A DNA stretch of 35,024 bases, from assembly GCA_902635665.1 (NCBI GenBank), contig CACPOX010000012.1, positions 1 to 35,024 of the forward strand, in the 5' to 3' direction. Positions 8,489 through 16,940 of the stretch are shown here, piece after piece. The position numbers were made by a program, and so were the translations under genes. Each line of letters opens with the position of its first letter. Position 1 is the stretch's first letter. Source of the DNA: an uncultured Pelagibacteraceae bacterium (GTDB lineage: Bacteria > Pseudomonadota > Alphaproteobacteria > Pelagibacterales > Pelagibacteraceae). The notes under the pieces were generated by a model. The model saw only the letters and a list, made by a program, of their open reading frames with translations, ran no database searches and was not told the DNA's origin.

Positions 8489-11332
8489 CTAACGTAATCC
8501 TTTCAGATCTTTTACTATGTCGTTGAATCCTGTCGCAAGTGAGGCTTTAATCATCAAATAATCATTATTATTTAAATCTTTTCTAATCAATTCATTAATT
8601 TGTGATTTGTTTGATAAAATCCTACCTTTTTTAGCTTTTAAGATATTTTTAAATATTATTGAAGCCAATTTTCCTTTAACAAATACCTTGTCTATCTTAG
8701 TTTGATTAATTATAGGAGCAATAGATTGATGAAGTTTTTTAGAATGACTACCAAGCTCTAACATGTCACCAATTAATATATACTTATTTGATTTTTTTGT
8801 TTCAATTTTATCAAAATTCTTTATTGCTGATTTTAATGATAGGGGATTCGAATTATAACTTTGATCAATTAAATTAATTTTTTTATTATTTAGTTTTATT
8901 ACAGAGTGATCTCCTCTTCCCCCAGGAGTTTTAAAATTTAGAAAAATCTTTTCATTCAGTTTAAATATATTTTTATAAATACTAATAACTGCTATAGCAG
9001 AAAGTATATTGTATATATTGTTTTGAAAATCATTAGATAATGAGAAATATTTTTTTTTATTACCTAATCTAATATTAATTCTAAATTTTTTTCCAAATGT
9101 CTTTATACTAATTAATTTTATATCTGCTCTCTGACTTTTAATACCAAAAGAGATTACTTTAAGTTTCTTTTCTTTAGCAATTTTTTTATGTACTTGAAAA
9201 AAACTATCATCTGCATTCAATACAATATAACCATGAGGTTTTATGTTGTAAATAATTTCAGCTTTTGCCAGAGCAATTTGTTTAATATTTTTAAAATTTT
9301 TAGCATGTGCATAATTTATATTTGTTATTACACCAACATCTGGTTCTATAATTTTTGACAAATAATCAATTTCACCTTTTCTATCCATTCCAACTTCTAA
9401 AATTCCAAATTCGTCATCTTGTTTAATATTAAAAAGACTCAAAGGAACCCCAAATTTATTGTTGTAAGATTTTGGAGAAATACTTACTTTTGAAATTTTA
9501 CTTAATATATTGCCCAACAATTCTTTAAGTGTAGTTTTGCCACAACTGCCTGTAATTGCTATTATATTTGTATCAATACTTTTTCTGTAAGTTTTTGAGA
9601 TATCTGTTAAAAATTTTAAAGTATTTTTTACTTTAATCTGTCGACTTTTATTTATTTTATTTTGAATTTTGTTTACTACAGCTAACGACGCTTTTCTTTT
9701 GAATGATTGTTTAACAAACTTATTACCATCATTTTTTCTTCCCTTAATTGCAAAAAAAATATCATTTTTATTGATTTCTTTTGAATTAATTCTTGCTTTT
9801 TTTAAAGATGTAGAAATAGGAAATTTTTTAATTTTAGCTATCTCTCTAACTACATTTAATTTTAAATTATCTGATAATTTAATATTTTTATTTTTAATTG
9901 CGTTTAAAATTACTTTTCTATCTGAAAAGAAAATTTTCTTATTTCCAATATCTTGAGTTTGCTCGTGACCTTTTCCAGCAACCAATAAAATATCACCTGA
10001 ATTCAAATTATGTATAGCTTGTGATATTGCTATTGCTCTATTGGATGTTTCTGTAATACTCTTTTTTTTAATTCCTTTTTTAATATCTCTTCTTATTTTT
10101 TGTGGATTTTCAGATCTAGGGTTGTCGTTTGTAAGAATAATACTATCTGCGTAATCACTTGCTATTTTTCCCATTTTTGATCTTTTATTTTGATCTCTAT
10201 TTCCTCCGCAACCGAATAGCACTGTGATATTTTTGCTGGGAAATTGTTCTCTGAGATTTATAAGACAGGTTTTTAAAGCATCAGGTGTATGAGCATAATC
10301 AAGAATTACTTTAGATTGATTTTTAATTTTACCAACTTTTTCAAGTCTTCCTTCAACTGGTTTCAATTTTGAAATTGTATTTAAAACTTTATGCAAACTA
10401 ACGCCACTATATTTTGCTGCAATTATTGCCATCAAAACATTTTTTAATTGTATTTTTCCAATTAAATTTAAATTTAGATCCTGTATTGAATTATTTAATT
10501 TAATTCTTAGAAATTGAACTTCTCCTTTAAAACTATGCGAGATGACTTTCAAATCATTTTTTTTACCATTTAATACATGTAATTTTAATTTTTTATTAAT
10601 TGTAATTTTTTTTATATTTTTAAACTCTGGTATCAGTTGATCTGTAATTACATTTCCCCTTTTTTGGATTAAATTTTCAAATAAATAAAGTTTTGCATTT
10701 AAATAGTTTTTAAAATTTTTATGATAATCAAGATGATCCTGAGATAAGTTAGTAAATATACCTGAATTGAACTTTAAACCATCTAATCTATTTTGCTTTA
10801 AACCATGGCTTGAGGCTTCCATAATTACATTTTCTATTTTTTGACTTTTTAACCTACTCAGTATTTGAGCTAACCTGATTGGATCTATTGTGGTATTAGA
10901 TAAATTCAAATTAATGCTTTTAGATTTAACTCCTAAAGTACCGATGGAAGCAGCTTTTTTATTATTTAATTTTAATATTTGATAATAAAAATCAGCAACT
11001 GATGATTTTCCATTTGTACCAGTAACTGCAATTATATTTTTTGGTTTTTTATTATAAATTTTAAAAGCTGTTTCGGCTAACAGTTTTCTTATATTGCTTG
11101 TATGAATATATAGAATTCCATTTTGAAATTGATTTACTTTTTTTTCAGTTACAATAATTTTAGATCCTTTTTTAATTGCTTTTGGAATAAATTTATTACC
11201 ATCAACGCTATTTCCTTTGATTGCAAAAAAAATATTATTTTTTTTTATACTCCTCGTATCAAATGAAATCCCTGAAAAAGAAAAATTTTTATAATTCTTG
11301 TTTATGTTGTAAAAATAGTTTCTTAGAAGCAT
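8489..11332 (-). CDS. murEF: Fused MurE-MurF: UDP-MurNAc-tripeptide synthetase and pentapeptide synthetase
   Basis: One uninterrupted frame of 947 residues holding two complete Mur ligases. Residues 1 to about 480 are MurE: SFDTRSIKKNNIFFAIKG near 23-40, P-loop TGTNGKS at 104-110, ASSHGL near 173-178, and the DNPR motif at 403-406, which in other MurE enzymes marks meso-diaminopimelate as substrate. Residues from about 485 are MurF: a second N-terminal domain (INSKEINKNDIFFAIKG), P-loop GSCGKT at 595-600, and a C-terminal GDMLELG segment. MurE adds meso-DAP and MurF adds D-Ala-D-Ala, so the fusion joins consecutive steps. Each half has normal length and its ATP site, so both are probably active. 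Neighbours are ftsI (2 bases upstream) and mraY (directly downstream). Confidence 0.96.
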   Translation of the reverse strand: MLLRNYFYNINKNYKNFSFSGISFDTRSIKKNNIFFAIKGNSVDGNKFIPKAIKKGSKIIVTEKKVNQFQNGILYIHTSNIRKLLAETAFKIYNKKPKNIIAVTGTNGKSSVADFYYQILKLNNKKAASIGTLGVKSKSINLNLSNTTIDPIRLAQILSRLKSQKIENVIMEASSHGLKQNRLDGLKFNSGIFTNLSQDHLDYHKNFKNYLNAKLYLFENLIQKRGNVITDQLIPEFKNIKKITINKKLKLHVLNGKKNDLKVISHSFKGEVQFLRIKLNNSIQDLNLNLIGKIQLKNVLMAIIAAKYSGVSLHKVLNTISKLKPVEGRLEKVGKIKNQSKVILDYAHTPDALKTCLINLREQFPSKNITVLFGCGGNRDQNKRSKMGKIASDYADSIILTNDNPRSENPQKIRRDIKKGIKKKSITETSNRAIAISQAIHNLNSGDILLVAGKGHEQTQDIGNKKIFFSDRKVILNAIKNKNIKLSDNLKLNVVREIAKIKKFPISTSLKKARINSKEINKNDIFFAIKGRKNDGNKFVKQSFKRKASLAVVNKIQNKINKSRQIKVKNTLKFLTDISKTYRKSIDTNIIAITGSCGKTTLKELLGNILSKISKVSISPKSYNNKFGVPLSLFNIKQDDEFGILEVGMDRKGEIDYLSKIIEPDVGVITNINYAHAKNFKNIKQIALAKAEIIYNIKPHGYIVLNADDSFFQVHKKIAKEKKLKVISFGIKSQRADIKLISIKTFGKKFRINIRLGNKKKYFSLSNDFQNNIYNILSAIAVISIYKNIFKLNEKIFLNFKTPGGRGDHSVIKLNNKKINLIDQSYNSNPLSLKSAIKNFDKIETKKSNKYILIGDMLELGSHSKKLHQSIAPIINQTKIDKVFVKGKLASIIFKNILKAKKGRILSNKSQINELIRKDLNNNDYLMIKASLATGFNDIVKDLKGLR

Positions 11333-11334
11333 TG

Positions 11335-13026
11335 TTAATTAACTTCTATATATTTTGTGGCTAAAATAGGCCCAATTTTTTCTATTACCTTTCCAGCTAC
11401 CTCAACTGAGGTCCATCCAGCAGTATTATAAAGTGTGCCCTTCCAGCCTCCTTTTCTATGTCTATACTTATAATAATAATCTTTAGATTTTTTTGGAGTA
11501 TCTAACATTACAACAAAAACAAATTGTGGATTTGATGTAGGAAAAATAGAGGCGAAAGTATTTATTTTTGCCTCAGAATATACTCCACCTTCAGGCTGAT
11601 CAGCAGTTCCTGTTTTTCCTCCGACTTCATAATTTTGAACATCTGCAAATTTAGCTGTACCCTCCTCAGTATTTACAATTTTTCTTAAAGCTGTAACAAC
11701 TTGTTCTGAAATCCCTTTTTTTAATATTCTTTCATTTTTTTTGTTTTTGTAATTTTCTTCATAAATCAATGTTGGCTTAATTTTATAACCCCCATTTGAT
11801 AATACAGCATAACCTTTTGCTAATTGAAGAATTGTAGTTGCTATACCATGTCCAAAAGAAGCTGTAGCTAATCTGCATTTACCAAAATCATAATTTTTTT
11901 GAGGAGCAACTTCCTCAATATCAAAATCTATATCACTTAAAACACCAACTTTTTCTAAAAATAATTTAAATTTTTCTGAGCCAACTTTTTGAGCAATTCT
12001 AACAGATCCTATATTTCCAGATCTAACTAAAATTTGTTCTGCAGTTAAATCTGATGGTATTTCATTGTCATATTCACCTATCCTATGTTCGTCGCATTTA
12101 ATTGATTTAGGTAAATCTAAAAATTCAGTTTCTGGCTTAATTACATTTTCATTTAAGGCACTAGCAAAAGTAAATGCTTTAAAAACAGAACCAAGCTCAT
12201 ATGTTCCTTTTGTTACTCTATTAATGTAATTTAAATCAGTAATATTTATTCTTTCATTTGGGTCAAAGTCCGGCAAGGAAATTAAAGAGAGAATGTTGCC
12301 ATTATTAACATCCATTAATATAGCTCCACTTCCTTTGCTTTTAAAAATTTCCCCATATTTAATTAATTCTTTTCTTATTAAAAATTGAATATCTTTATCT
12401 AAAGTTAGTTTTATTGATTTTTTTGATTTTCTGAGTTCATCGTTTAGTGATTTTTCTAATCCAGAAATACCATTATTATCATTATCTATCTGTCCTAAAA
12501 CATGACTAAATAGATTTTTTTGAGGATATATTCTTAAAACTTTTTCTTCTGGAACTAAAGATTTGTCCCCTAATTGCATAATTTTTTCATAATTTTCCTC
12601 TGATATTTTCTTCTCTAAGTAAAAAAATTTCTTGCTATCTATTTTTTGTTCGATTTGCTTAAAATTTTTATCTGGAAAAATTATATTTAAACTAAGTAGT
12701 AATTTTTTTTTATTAATTATATCGGAAGTTTTCAATCCAATATCAATAGATTTTACGGTCTTAGCTAAATAATTTCCATTAATATCTATAATGTCTGCTC
12801 TATAAAGTTCATCCTTAGATAAAGACAAATTATTTCTTTGTGTTAAATTATCCTTTCGTGAACCTAGATGAATTAAATGAATTGTGAAAATCAAATATAT
12901 AACAAAGAAAACAAAGAAAATAAAAGCTACACGGTTAAATTGTATATTTAGCCTATTCTTATTTTTCTCATATGTAAAATCACTTTTATAATCTTCTATA
13001 ATTAATTTTGATTTATTGTCAGACAT
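11335..13026 (-). CDS. ftsI: Septal transpeptidase FtsI (penicillin-binding protein 3)
   Basis: A 563-residue class B penicillin-binding protein that cross-links peptidoglycan at the division site. A cytoplasmic tail of about 30 residues precedes one membrane helix at about 32-52. Then come the non-catalytic pedestal domain and the transpeptidase domain, with all three active-site motifs: SVFK (280-283, nucleophile Ser280), SGN (336-338) and KTG (471-473). Size is typical of proteobacterial FtsI, and no PASTA repeats are seen. The start overlaps the ftsL stop by one base. FtsI is expected to work with FtsW of the same operon and with FtsQ/FtsL. Confidence 0.96.
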   Translation of the reverse strand: MSDNKSKLIIEDYKSDFTYEKNKNRLNIQFNRVAFIFFVFFVIYLIFTIHLIHLGSRKDNLTQRNNLSLSKDELYRADIIDINGNYLAKTVKSIDIGLKTSDIINKKKLLLSLNIIFPDKNFKQIEQKIDSKKFFYLEKKISEENYEKIMQLGDKSLVPEEKVLRIYPQKNLFSHVLGQIDNDNNGISGLEKSLNDELRKSKKSIKLTLDKDIQFLIRKELIKYGEIFKSKGSGAILMDVNNGNILSLISLPDFDPNERINITDLNYINRVTKGTYELGSVFKAFTFASALNENVIKPETEFLDLPKSIKCDEHRIGEYDNEIPSDLTAEQILVRSGNIGSVRIAQKVGSEKFKLFLEKVGVLSDIDFDIEEVAPQKNYDFGKCRLATASFGHGIATTILQLAKGYAVLSNGGYKIKPTLIYEENYKNKKNERILKKGISEQVVTALRKIVNTEEGTAKFADVQNYEVGGKTGTADQPEGGVYSEAKINTFASIFPTSNPQFVFVVMLDTPKKSKDYYYKYRHRKGGWKGTLYNTAGWTSVEVAGKVIEKIGPILATKYIEVN

Positions 13027-13331
13027 TATTCTTTAATAATTTTAAAATTTTGGATTTTTTTCATATCATCTGAAATATTATAAATTTTAATATCATTTAT
13101 TTTTTTTTGAATTAACTCATCATCAAAATACAGAGATTGATATTCAAGTAATTTTTCTGCAGAACTAAGATAATCATACTCTAAAGATACATTTTCAAAT
13201 TCAGATTTTAAAACTCTAATATTCTCGTTAACTGTAAATATTTCATCTTCAATCTGTTTGGTCGTATTTTTAATTATAGCAGTTGATAATATTAAAAAAA
13301 AAATAATTGCTGCTAAAGCAAACTTTTTCAT
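13026..13331 (-). CDS. ftsL: Cell division protein FtsL
   Basis: A small bitopic protein of 101 residues: a very short cytoplasmic end, one hydrophobic helix at about 4-20, then a periplasmic helical segment rich in Glu, Lys and Leu with heptad-like spacing, as expected for the coiled coil that pairs with FtsB. Sequence identity in this family is weak, so the call leans on architecture and on the diagnostic position between rsmH (4-base overlap) and ftsI (1-base overlap). In well-studied bacteria FtsL links FtsQ to activation of FtsW/FtsI. Confidence 0.85.
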   Translation of the reverse strand: MKKFALAAIIFFLILSTAIIKNTTKQIEDEIFTVNENIRVLKSEFENVSLEYDYLSSAEKLLEYQSLYFDDELIQKKINDIKIYNISDDMKKIQNFKIIKE

Positions 13332-14338
13332 AATTTTTTTCCATAGTTTTCAATTTCAATATAATTTCTGAATTGGTCCTCTATATCTGTGTCAAAATTA
13401 TAAAAATCAGTTTTTTTTATTGCATATCTAAATTTGGCAGATCTGGATGATGGATTTTCTCTTACCTCTTCATCTGAAGGTATTATCGGTTTTTTTTGAA
13501 TTAAGTTAAATAAGGTATCTGCTTGTTTTATAAGAGGACTATATCGTGAAATACTTTTGTTTTTAGAAAGACTTTTTAAAAAATATTTTACAATTTTATC
13601 TTCTAATGAATGAAATGTTACTACTCCTAAAACACCACCTTTTTTTAAAACTTTAGTAGCATTGATAAGTCCTAAAATTAGCTCACTTATTTCTTTATTT
13701 ACAAATATTCTAAGGGCCTGAAAAACCTTGGTGGCATTGTGAACTTTAAAATTTTTTCTTTTTTTTGATTTGTCTATAATTTCAACTAAACCCTTGGTAT
13801 CAATCTTATTTTTTAATCTCTCTTTTATAATATTTCTTGCAATATATTTGCCCTCTTTTTCATCACCAAAAAATTTAAAAATCCTCTCTAATTCATTTTC
13901 ATCAAGTTTATTGATTGCATCTTCTGCTGAATAACTATTTAATCCAAGCTGCATATTTAGTTTACCATCTGCTTCGAATGATAAACCCTTTTGTGGATCT
14001 TTTATTTGTGTGTAAGAGTAACCAAGATCAAAAATTATACCTCTTATATTTTCATTTTTAAGTTTTAAGTTATTTAATTGACTAAATTTAATATTTTTAA
14101 AAATAAATCTATTTTCAAAATTTTCTTTGAATTGATTTGCAATTTTTTCACTCTCTTTATCTCTATCAATAGCAATTACACTTGTGTTCTTAAAATCTAA
14201 AATTTTTTTGGAATAGCCTCCTTGACCGAAGGTACAATCAATAAATGTGCCACCATGTTGAGGGGAAATAACACTAATAATTTCTTTTAGTAGTACCGGA
14301 TAGTGTTTTTGTACATCTGGTACTATGGTGGCGTCCAT
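13328..14338 (-). CDS. rsmH: 16S rRNA (cytosine1402-N4)-methyltransferase RsmH
   Basis: A 336-residue SAM-dependent methyltransferase (formerly MraW) that modifies C1402 in the ribosomal P site. The N-terminal [10 protein letters not shown] is typical. The SAM-binding loop [17 protein letters not shown] lies at about 32-48, followed by AIDRD, the FDLGYS segment, the inserted helical domain, and the late [13 protein letters not shown] and PSSRSAKFR motifs. Length is normal. It follows ftsZ after an 18-base gap and overlaps ftsL by 4 bases. In most proteobacteria rsmH comes directly after mraZ; here ftsZ separates them. Confidence 0.97.
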   Translation of the reverse strand: MDATIVPDVQKHYPVLLKEIISVISPQHGGTFIDCTFGQGGYSKKILDFKNTSVIAIDRDKESEKIANQFKENFENRFIFKNIKFSQLNNLKLKNENIRGIIFDLGYSYTQIKDPQKGLSFEADGKLNMQLGLNSYSAEDAINKLDENELERIFKFFGDEKEGKYIARNIIKERLKNKIDTKGLVEIIDKSKKRKNFKVHNATKVFQALRIFVNKEISELILGLINATKVLKKGGVLGVVTFHSLEDKIVKYFLKSLSKNKSISRYSPLIKQADTLFNLIQKKPIIPSDEEVRENPSSRSAKFRYAIKKTDFYNFDTDIEDQFRNYIEIENYGKKL

Positions 14339-14356
14339 TTATTTCTTTGAAGACCA

Positions 14357-15835
14357 TTAATTCTTTTGTCTTCTCAAGAATGCTGGAATTTCAAGATCAT
14401 CCTCTTCATCTTCATTTGGAGACAATAAATCTTCTGAACTTAAATTCTCATTTTCTGAACTAAATAAATCCGGTGCATCATTATCAACACCAAATTCTTT
14501 TAGGTCATTATTGGCTTCTTTAATATTGTTTTCTTGAATTTCTTCGTTAGTTTTTTCCATTGCCTCTTGTGCAAAAGATATTTCCATATCATTGACTGAA
14601 CTATCCTCTACTATACTTTCACTCTCAGAGTTGGTATTTTCAACAATTTCATCATTCATCATTTGATTGTGAGAATTTTCAGTCTGTCGTTCTTGGACAA
14701 TCTCATTTTCAAGTTTTAAAGCATTAGCACCATGTGTAATTGGATTTGATGCTGTTGTGTTTGAAAAATTGAAAGATTGTGATGATCCGATATTTGAAAA
14801 ATCAGAATAACCAGGGTTACGATTGTGAATTCTATGAACCATATTTACTACTGATTTTGATTCAGGTTGTTGACCATCTAATGATGTTGCAACAATTGAA
14901 ACTCTAATTTTTCCATCAAGCTCCGTATCAGTAATGGCTCCAATTATTACCTCTGCCTCTGCATCTACTTCAGATCTAATTTTATTCACCACTTCATCTA
15001 CTTCAAAGAGTTTAAGATCTTTTCCTCCAGTAATATTAACTAACAATCCTTTAGCACCTTTTAAAGTGTAGTCGTCAATTAAAGGGTTGCTTATTGCCAT
15101 CTCTGCAGCTTGCATTGCACGACCTTCACCTTCAGCTTCTCCAGTTCCCATCATAGCTTTGCCCATCGCTGCCATAACAGTTTCAACATCAGCAAAATCT
15201 AAGTTGATGATTCCAGGCCTTACCATCAAATCTGTAACACTTTGAACACCATGCCTTAAAACATTGTTTGAAAGATTAAAAGACTCTTCAAATGTCGTTT
15301 GTTCATTAGCTATTTTGAATAGGTTTTGGTTTGGAATAACAATTATTGTATCAACGTGTTTTCTTAATTCTTCTAAACCTTGTTGTGCTCTTCTCATTCT
15401 AGAGGGGCCTTCATATAAAAATGGAAGAGTCACAACACCTACAGTTAAAATATTTAATTCTTTAGCAGCTCTAGCAATGACATGAGCAGCACCAGTGCCT
15501 GTTCCACCGCCCATACCAGCTGCAATAAAAACCATGTTTGCACCTTGAAGTGTATTTACAATTTCATTTAAAGATTCATCAGCAGCTGCTTGACCAATGT
15601 CAAGTTTTGCACCAGCTCCTAATCCTTTGGTTAAATTTAAACCAATTTGAATTCTTGTTTTTGCTTTACTGAGCTTCAAATCTTGAGCATCGGTATTCAC
15701 TGCAATAAACTCTACTCCTTGCATATTGTTTTCAATCATTTCATTAATTGCATTTCCGCCTGCTCCACCTACACCTAATACTAGTAATCGTGGTTGTAAC
15801 TCTTTTATTTCTGGTGCTTTAAAGTTAATTGTCAT
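14357..15835 (-). CDS. ftsZ: Cell division protein FtsZ
   Basis: A 492-residue tubulin-like GTPase that forms the Z ring. The GTP-binding domain shows VGGAGGNAI near 22-30 and the signature GGGTGTG at 109-115. The T7-loop region follows ([15 protein letters not shown]), with the NPLIDD segment in between. After about residue 340 comes a roughly 140-residue acidic, Asn/Glu/Ser-rich linker, and the protein ends with the conserved C-terminal peptide EIPAFLRRQ, which in other species binds FtsA and other partners. A purine-rich ribosome site (ggggatt) precedes the ATG. Its location is unusual: second in the dcw operon between mraZ and rsmH, not after ftsA. It would share the mraZ promoter and its control. 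Confidence 0.98.
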   Translation of the reverse strand: MTINFKAPEIKELQPRLLVLGVGGAGGNAINEMIENNMQGVEFIAVNTDAQDLKLSKAKTRIQIGLNLTKGLGAGAKLDIGQAAADESLNEIVNTLQGANMVFIAAGMGGGTGTGAAHVIARAAKELNILTVGVVTLPFLYEGPSRMRRAQQGLEELRKHVDTIIVIPNQNLFKIANEQTTFEESFNLSNNVLRHGVQSVTDLMVRPGIINLDFADVETVMAAMGKAMMGTGEAEGEGRAMQAAEMAISNPLIDDYTLKGAKGLLVNITGGKDLKLFEVDEVVNKIRSEVDAEAEVIIGAITDTELDGKIRVSIVATSLDGQQPESKSVVNMVHRIHNRNPGYSDFSNIGSSQSFNFSNTTASNPITHGANALKLENEIVQERQTENSHNQMMNDEIVENTNSESESIVEDSSVNDMEISFAQEAMEKTNEEIQENNIKEANNDLKEFGVDNDAPDLFSSENENLSSEDLLSPNEDEEDDLEIPAFLRRQKN

Positions 15836-15844
15836 CTTAATCCC

Positions 15845-16303
15845 CTATTGTTTGTTTTGTTGAAGCTCCCATTTAAGATTACCTCGATTAATATTTGCTT
15901 TTTTTCTCGCAGTTACCTTAAATTTTTCAAATGCTGTTGGTTCCCATATTTGAAATGTCTGACCTTGACCAACAAACAACATGCTTTTTTTAATCTTTGC
16001 ATGTTTTAATAATTTAGGAGAAAGTGAAACTCTTCCCTCGCTATCAAATTGTAAATTTATACTCTCAGCTAAAATCGATGTAGAAAAATAATCTCTTTTT
16101 TCTTCAAATGGATTTAAAGAGTCAATTGCTGAAGAAATTTTTTCAATCCTGTCTTGAGAACACGCCTCTATTGAAGAATTATTAAAGGATGGATAACAGA
16201 TAACACCATTGTATCCTAAATTTGATAAATATGACCTGAAGCTAGCAGGCACTGAAACTCTCCCTTTTTTGTCTAATTTGTTTTCGTAAGTTGATAAAAA
16301 CAT
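15845..16303 (-). CDS. mraZ: Transcriptional regulator MraZ
   Basis: A 152-residue protein made of two SpoVT-AbrB-type swapped-hairpin domains. The first begins FLSTYENKLDKKGRVSVPASFR; the second carries the matching FDSEGRVSLSPKLLKHAKI near residues 85-105. MraZ proteins form rings that bind tandem TGGG repeats and control their own dcw operon. It is the first gene of the operon, 9 bases ahead of ftsZ, and a fitting operator lies 28 bases upstream of its start. No strong ribosome-binding site lies at normal distance from the ATG. Confidence 0.96.
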   Translation of the reverse strand: MFLSTYENKLDKKGRVSVPASFRSYLSNLGYNGVICYPSFNNSSIEACSQDRIEKISSAIDSLNPFEEKRDYFSTSILAESINLQFDSEGRVSLSPKLLKHAKIKKSMLFVGQGQTFQIWEPTAFEKFKVTARKKANINRGNLKWELQQNKQ

Positions 16304-16330
16304 ATTTTATAAATTTCATATATTCCTTAT

Positions 16331-16354
16331 TGGGAATATATGGGAATATATGGG
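16331..16354 (+). promoter_or_regulatory. MraZ operator: three TGGG direct repeats with 10-bp period
   Basis: Two identical 10-base units TGGGAATATA (16331-16340 and 16341-16350) and a third TGGG (16351-16354) lie on the plus strand, 28 bases upstream of the minus-strand mraZ start. Known MraZ sites are three TGGGN repeats separated by 5-base spacers, which gives exactly this 10-bp period. The middle spacer coincides with the predicted -10 element, so bound MraZ would block its own promoter. That outcome is inferred from geometry. Confidence 0.88.
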
Positions 16355-16373
16355 TTATTTTAATTAGAGTCAA
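16345..16373 (-). promoter_or_regulatory. Predicted sigma-70 promoter of the mraZ/dcw operon
   Basis: On the minus strand TTGACT (16373-16368) is followed after exactly 17 bases by TATATT (16350-16345), each matching five of six consensus bases. The predicted start lies near 16338, leaving a leader of about 35 bases to the mraZ ATG. It overlaps the TGGG operator. It is the only good promoter seen ahead of this long tightly packed operon; internal promoters were not searched in full. Confidence 0.75.
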
Positions 16374-16544
16374 ATGGTGATTCTAGCCCCTTTTTATTTG
16401 AACTTTTGATTGATATTTCACTTAATTTAAAATTTGATCAATTTTTGAATTCAGAATTTGTAGACTGAATCGAATAATTTTTTGAAAATTATAACTAAAT
16501 TAAAAATTAAAATTTTTTATGAAAAGAACAAAAACTTTATTTTA

Positions 16545-16908
16545 CGCCAGATAAACTATAAGCCGGGTTCTGTCATTTAAACTTATCATTTGTCTAGGCA
16601 TAAGATCACTCTTATGCTCAAGCAACTAACCCTGATGACGAGCCAAGGACGGCTTTTTGTTTTACAATTGTATAACAATGTCATCTCTACTTAGTCTTGC
16701 TCTCAGTGGGGTTTTCCAGCGTTCATTGTTACCAATAGAACCGGTGTGCTCTTACCACACCTTTTCACCCTTGCCATGTTATGGCGGTTTATTTTCTGTG
16801 GCACTGTCCCTAGGGTTTCCCCTGCCAGGCATTACCTGGCACTGTGTCCTTGTAGAGCCCGGACTTTCCTCTTTAATTAATTAAAGCGATAAGTCATTTA
16901 TCTGGCAA
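16545..16908 (-). ncRNA. rnpB: RNase P RNA (bacterial type A)
   Basis: The catalytic RNA of RNase P, which trims tRNA 5' ends. On the minus strand the conserved GAGGAAAGTCCGGGCTC element (near 16872-16856) and the late GAACCCGGCTTA element (16570-16559) are both present; in known RNAs these form the P4 core. The terminal sequences GCCAGATAAA (5', from about 16906) and TTTATCTGGCG (3', about 16545) pair to form P1. Other family marks are AGGGTGAAA and the GGTAAGAGCACACCGG segment. Ends are set by the P1 pairing and are accurate to a few bases. A 75-codon plus-strand frame inside it is not credible as a gene. Confidence 0.96.
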
Positions 16909-16912
16909 ACAC

Positions 16913-16940
16913 AATTTACAATCTTAACTCAAAATATCAA
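16913..16940 (-). promoter_or_regulatory. Predicted promoter of rnpB
   Basis: On the minus strand TTGATA (16940-16935) and TAAATT (16918-16913) are 16 bases apart, and the predicted start falls at about 16906, which is the first paired base of RNase P RNA helix P1. The -35 element overlaps the stop codon of the upstream ampD-like gene. The agreement between promoter position and RNA end supports both calls. Confidence 0.6.

Noticed and set aside
9669-9956. A 95-codon plus-strand frame within murE-murF (and similar frames at 1890, 15264, 21111, 26941 and 28747)
   Set aside because: Each lies opposite or out of frame within a well-identified conserved gene and shows no domain or ribosome site of its own.
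16331-16354. The TGGGAATATA repeat as a simple slippage repeat
   Set aside because: Its period, core sequence, copy number and position ahead of mraZ match known MraZ sites too well for chance, so it was kept as an operator.
16657-16884. A 75-codon plus-strand open frame with Leu/Pro/Ser-rich translation
   Set aside because: It lies entirely inside the RNase P RNA on the opposite strand; its openness follows from the conserved RNA sequence, and it has no ribosome site.
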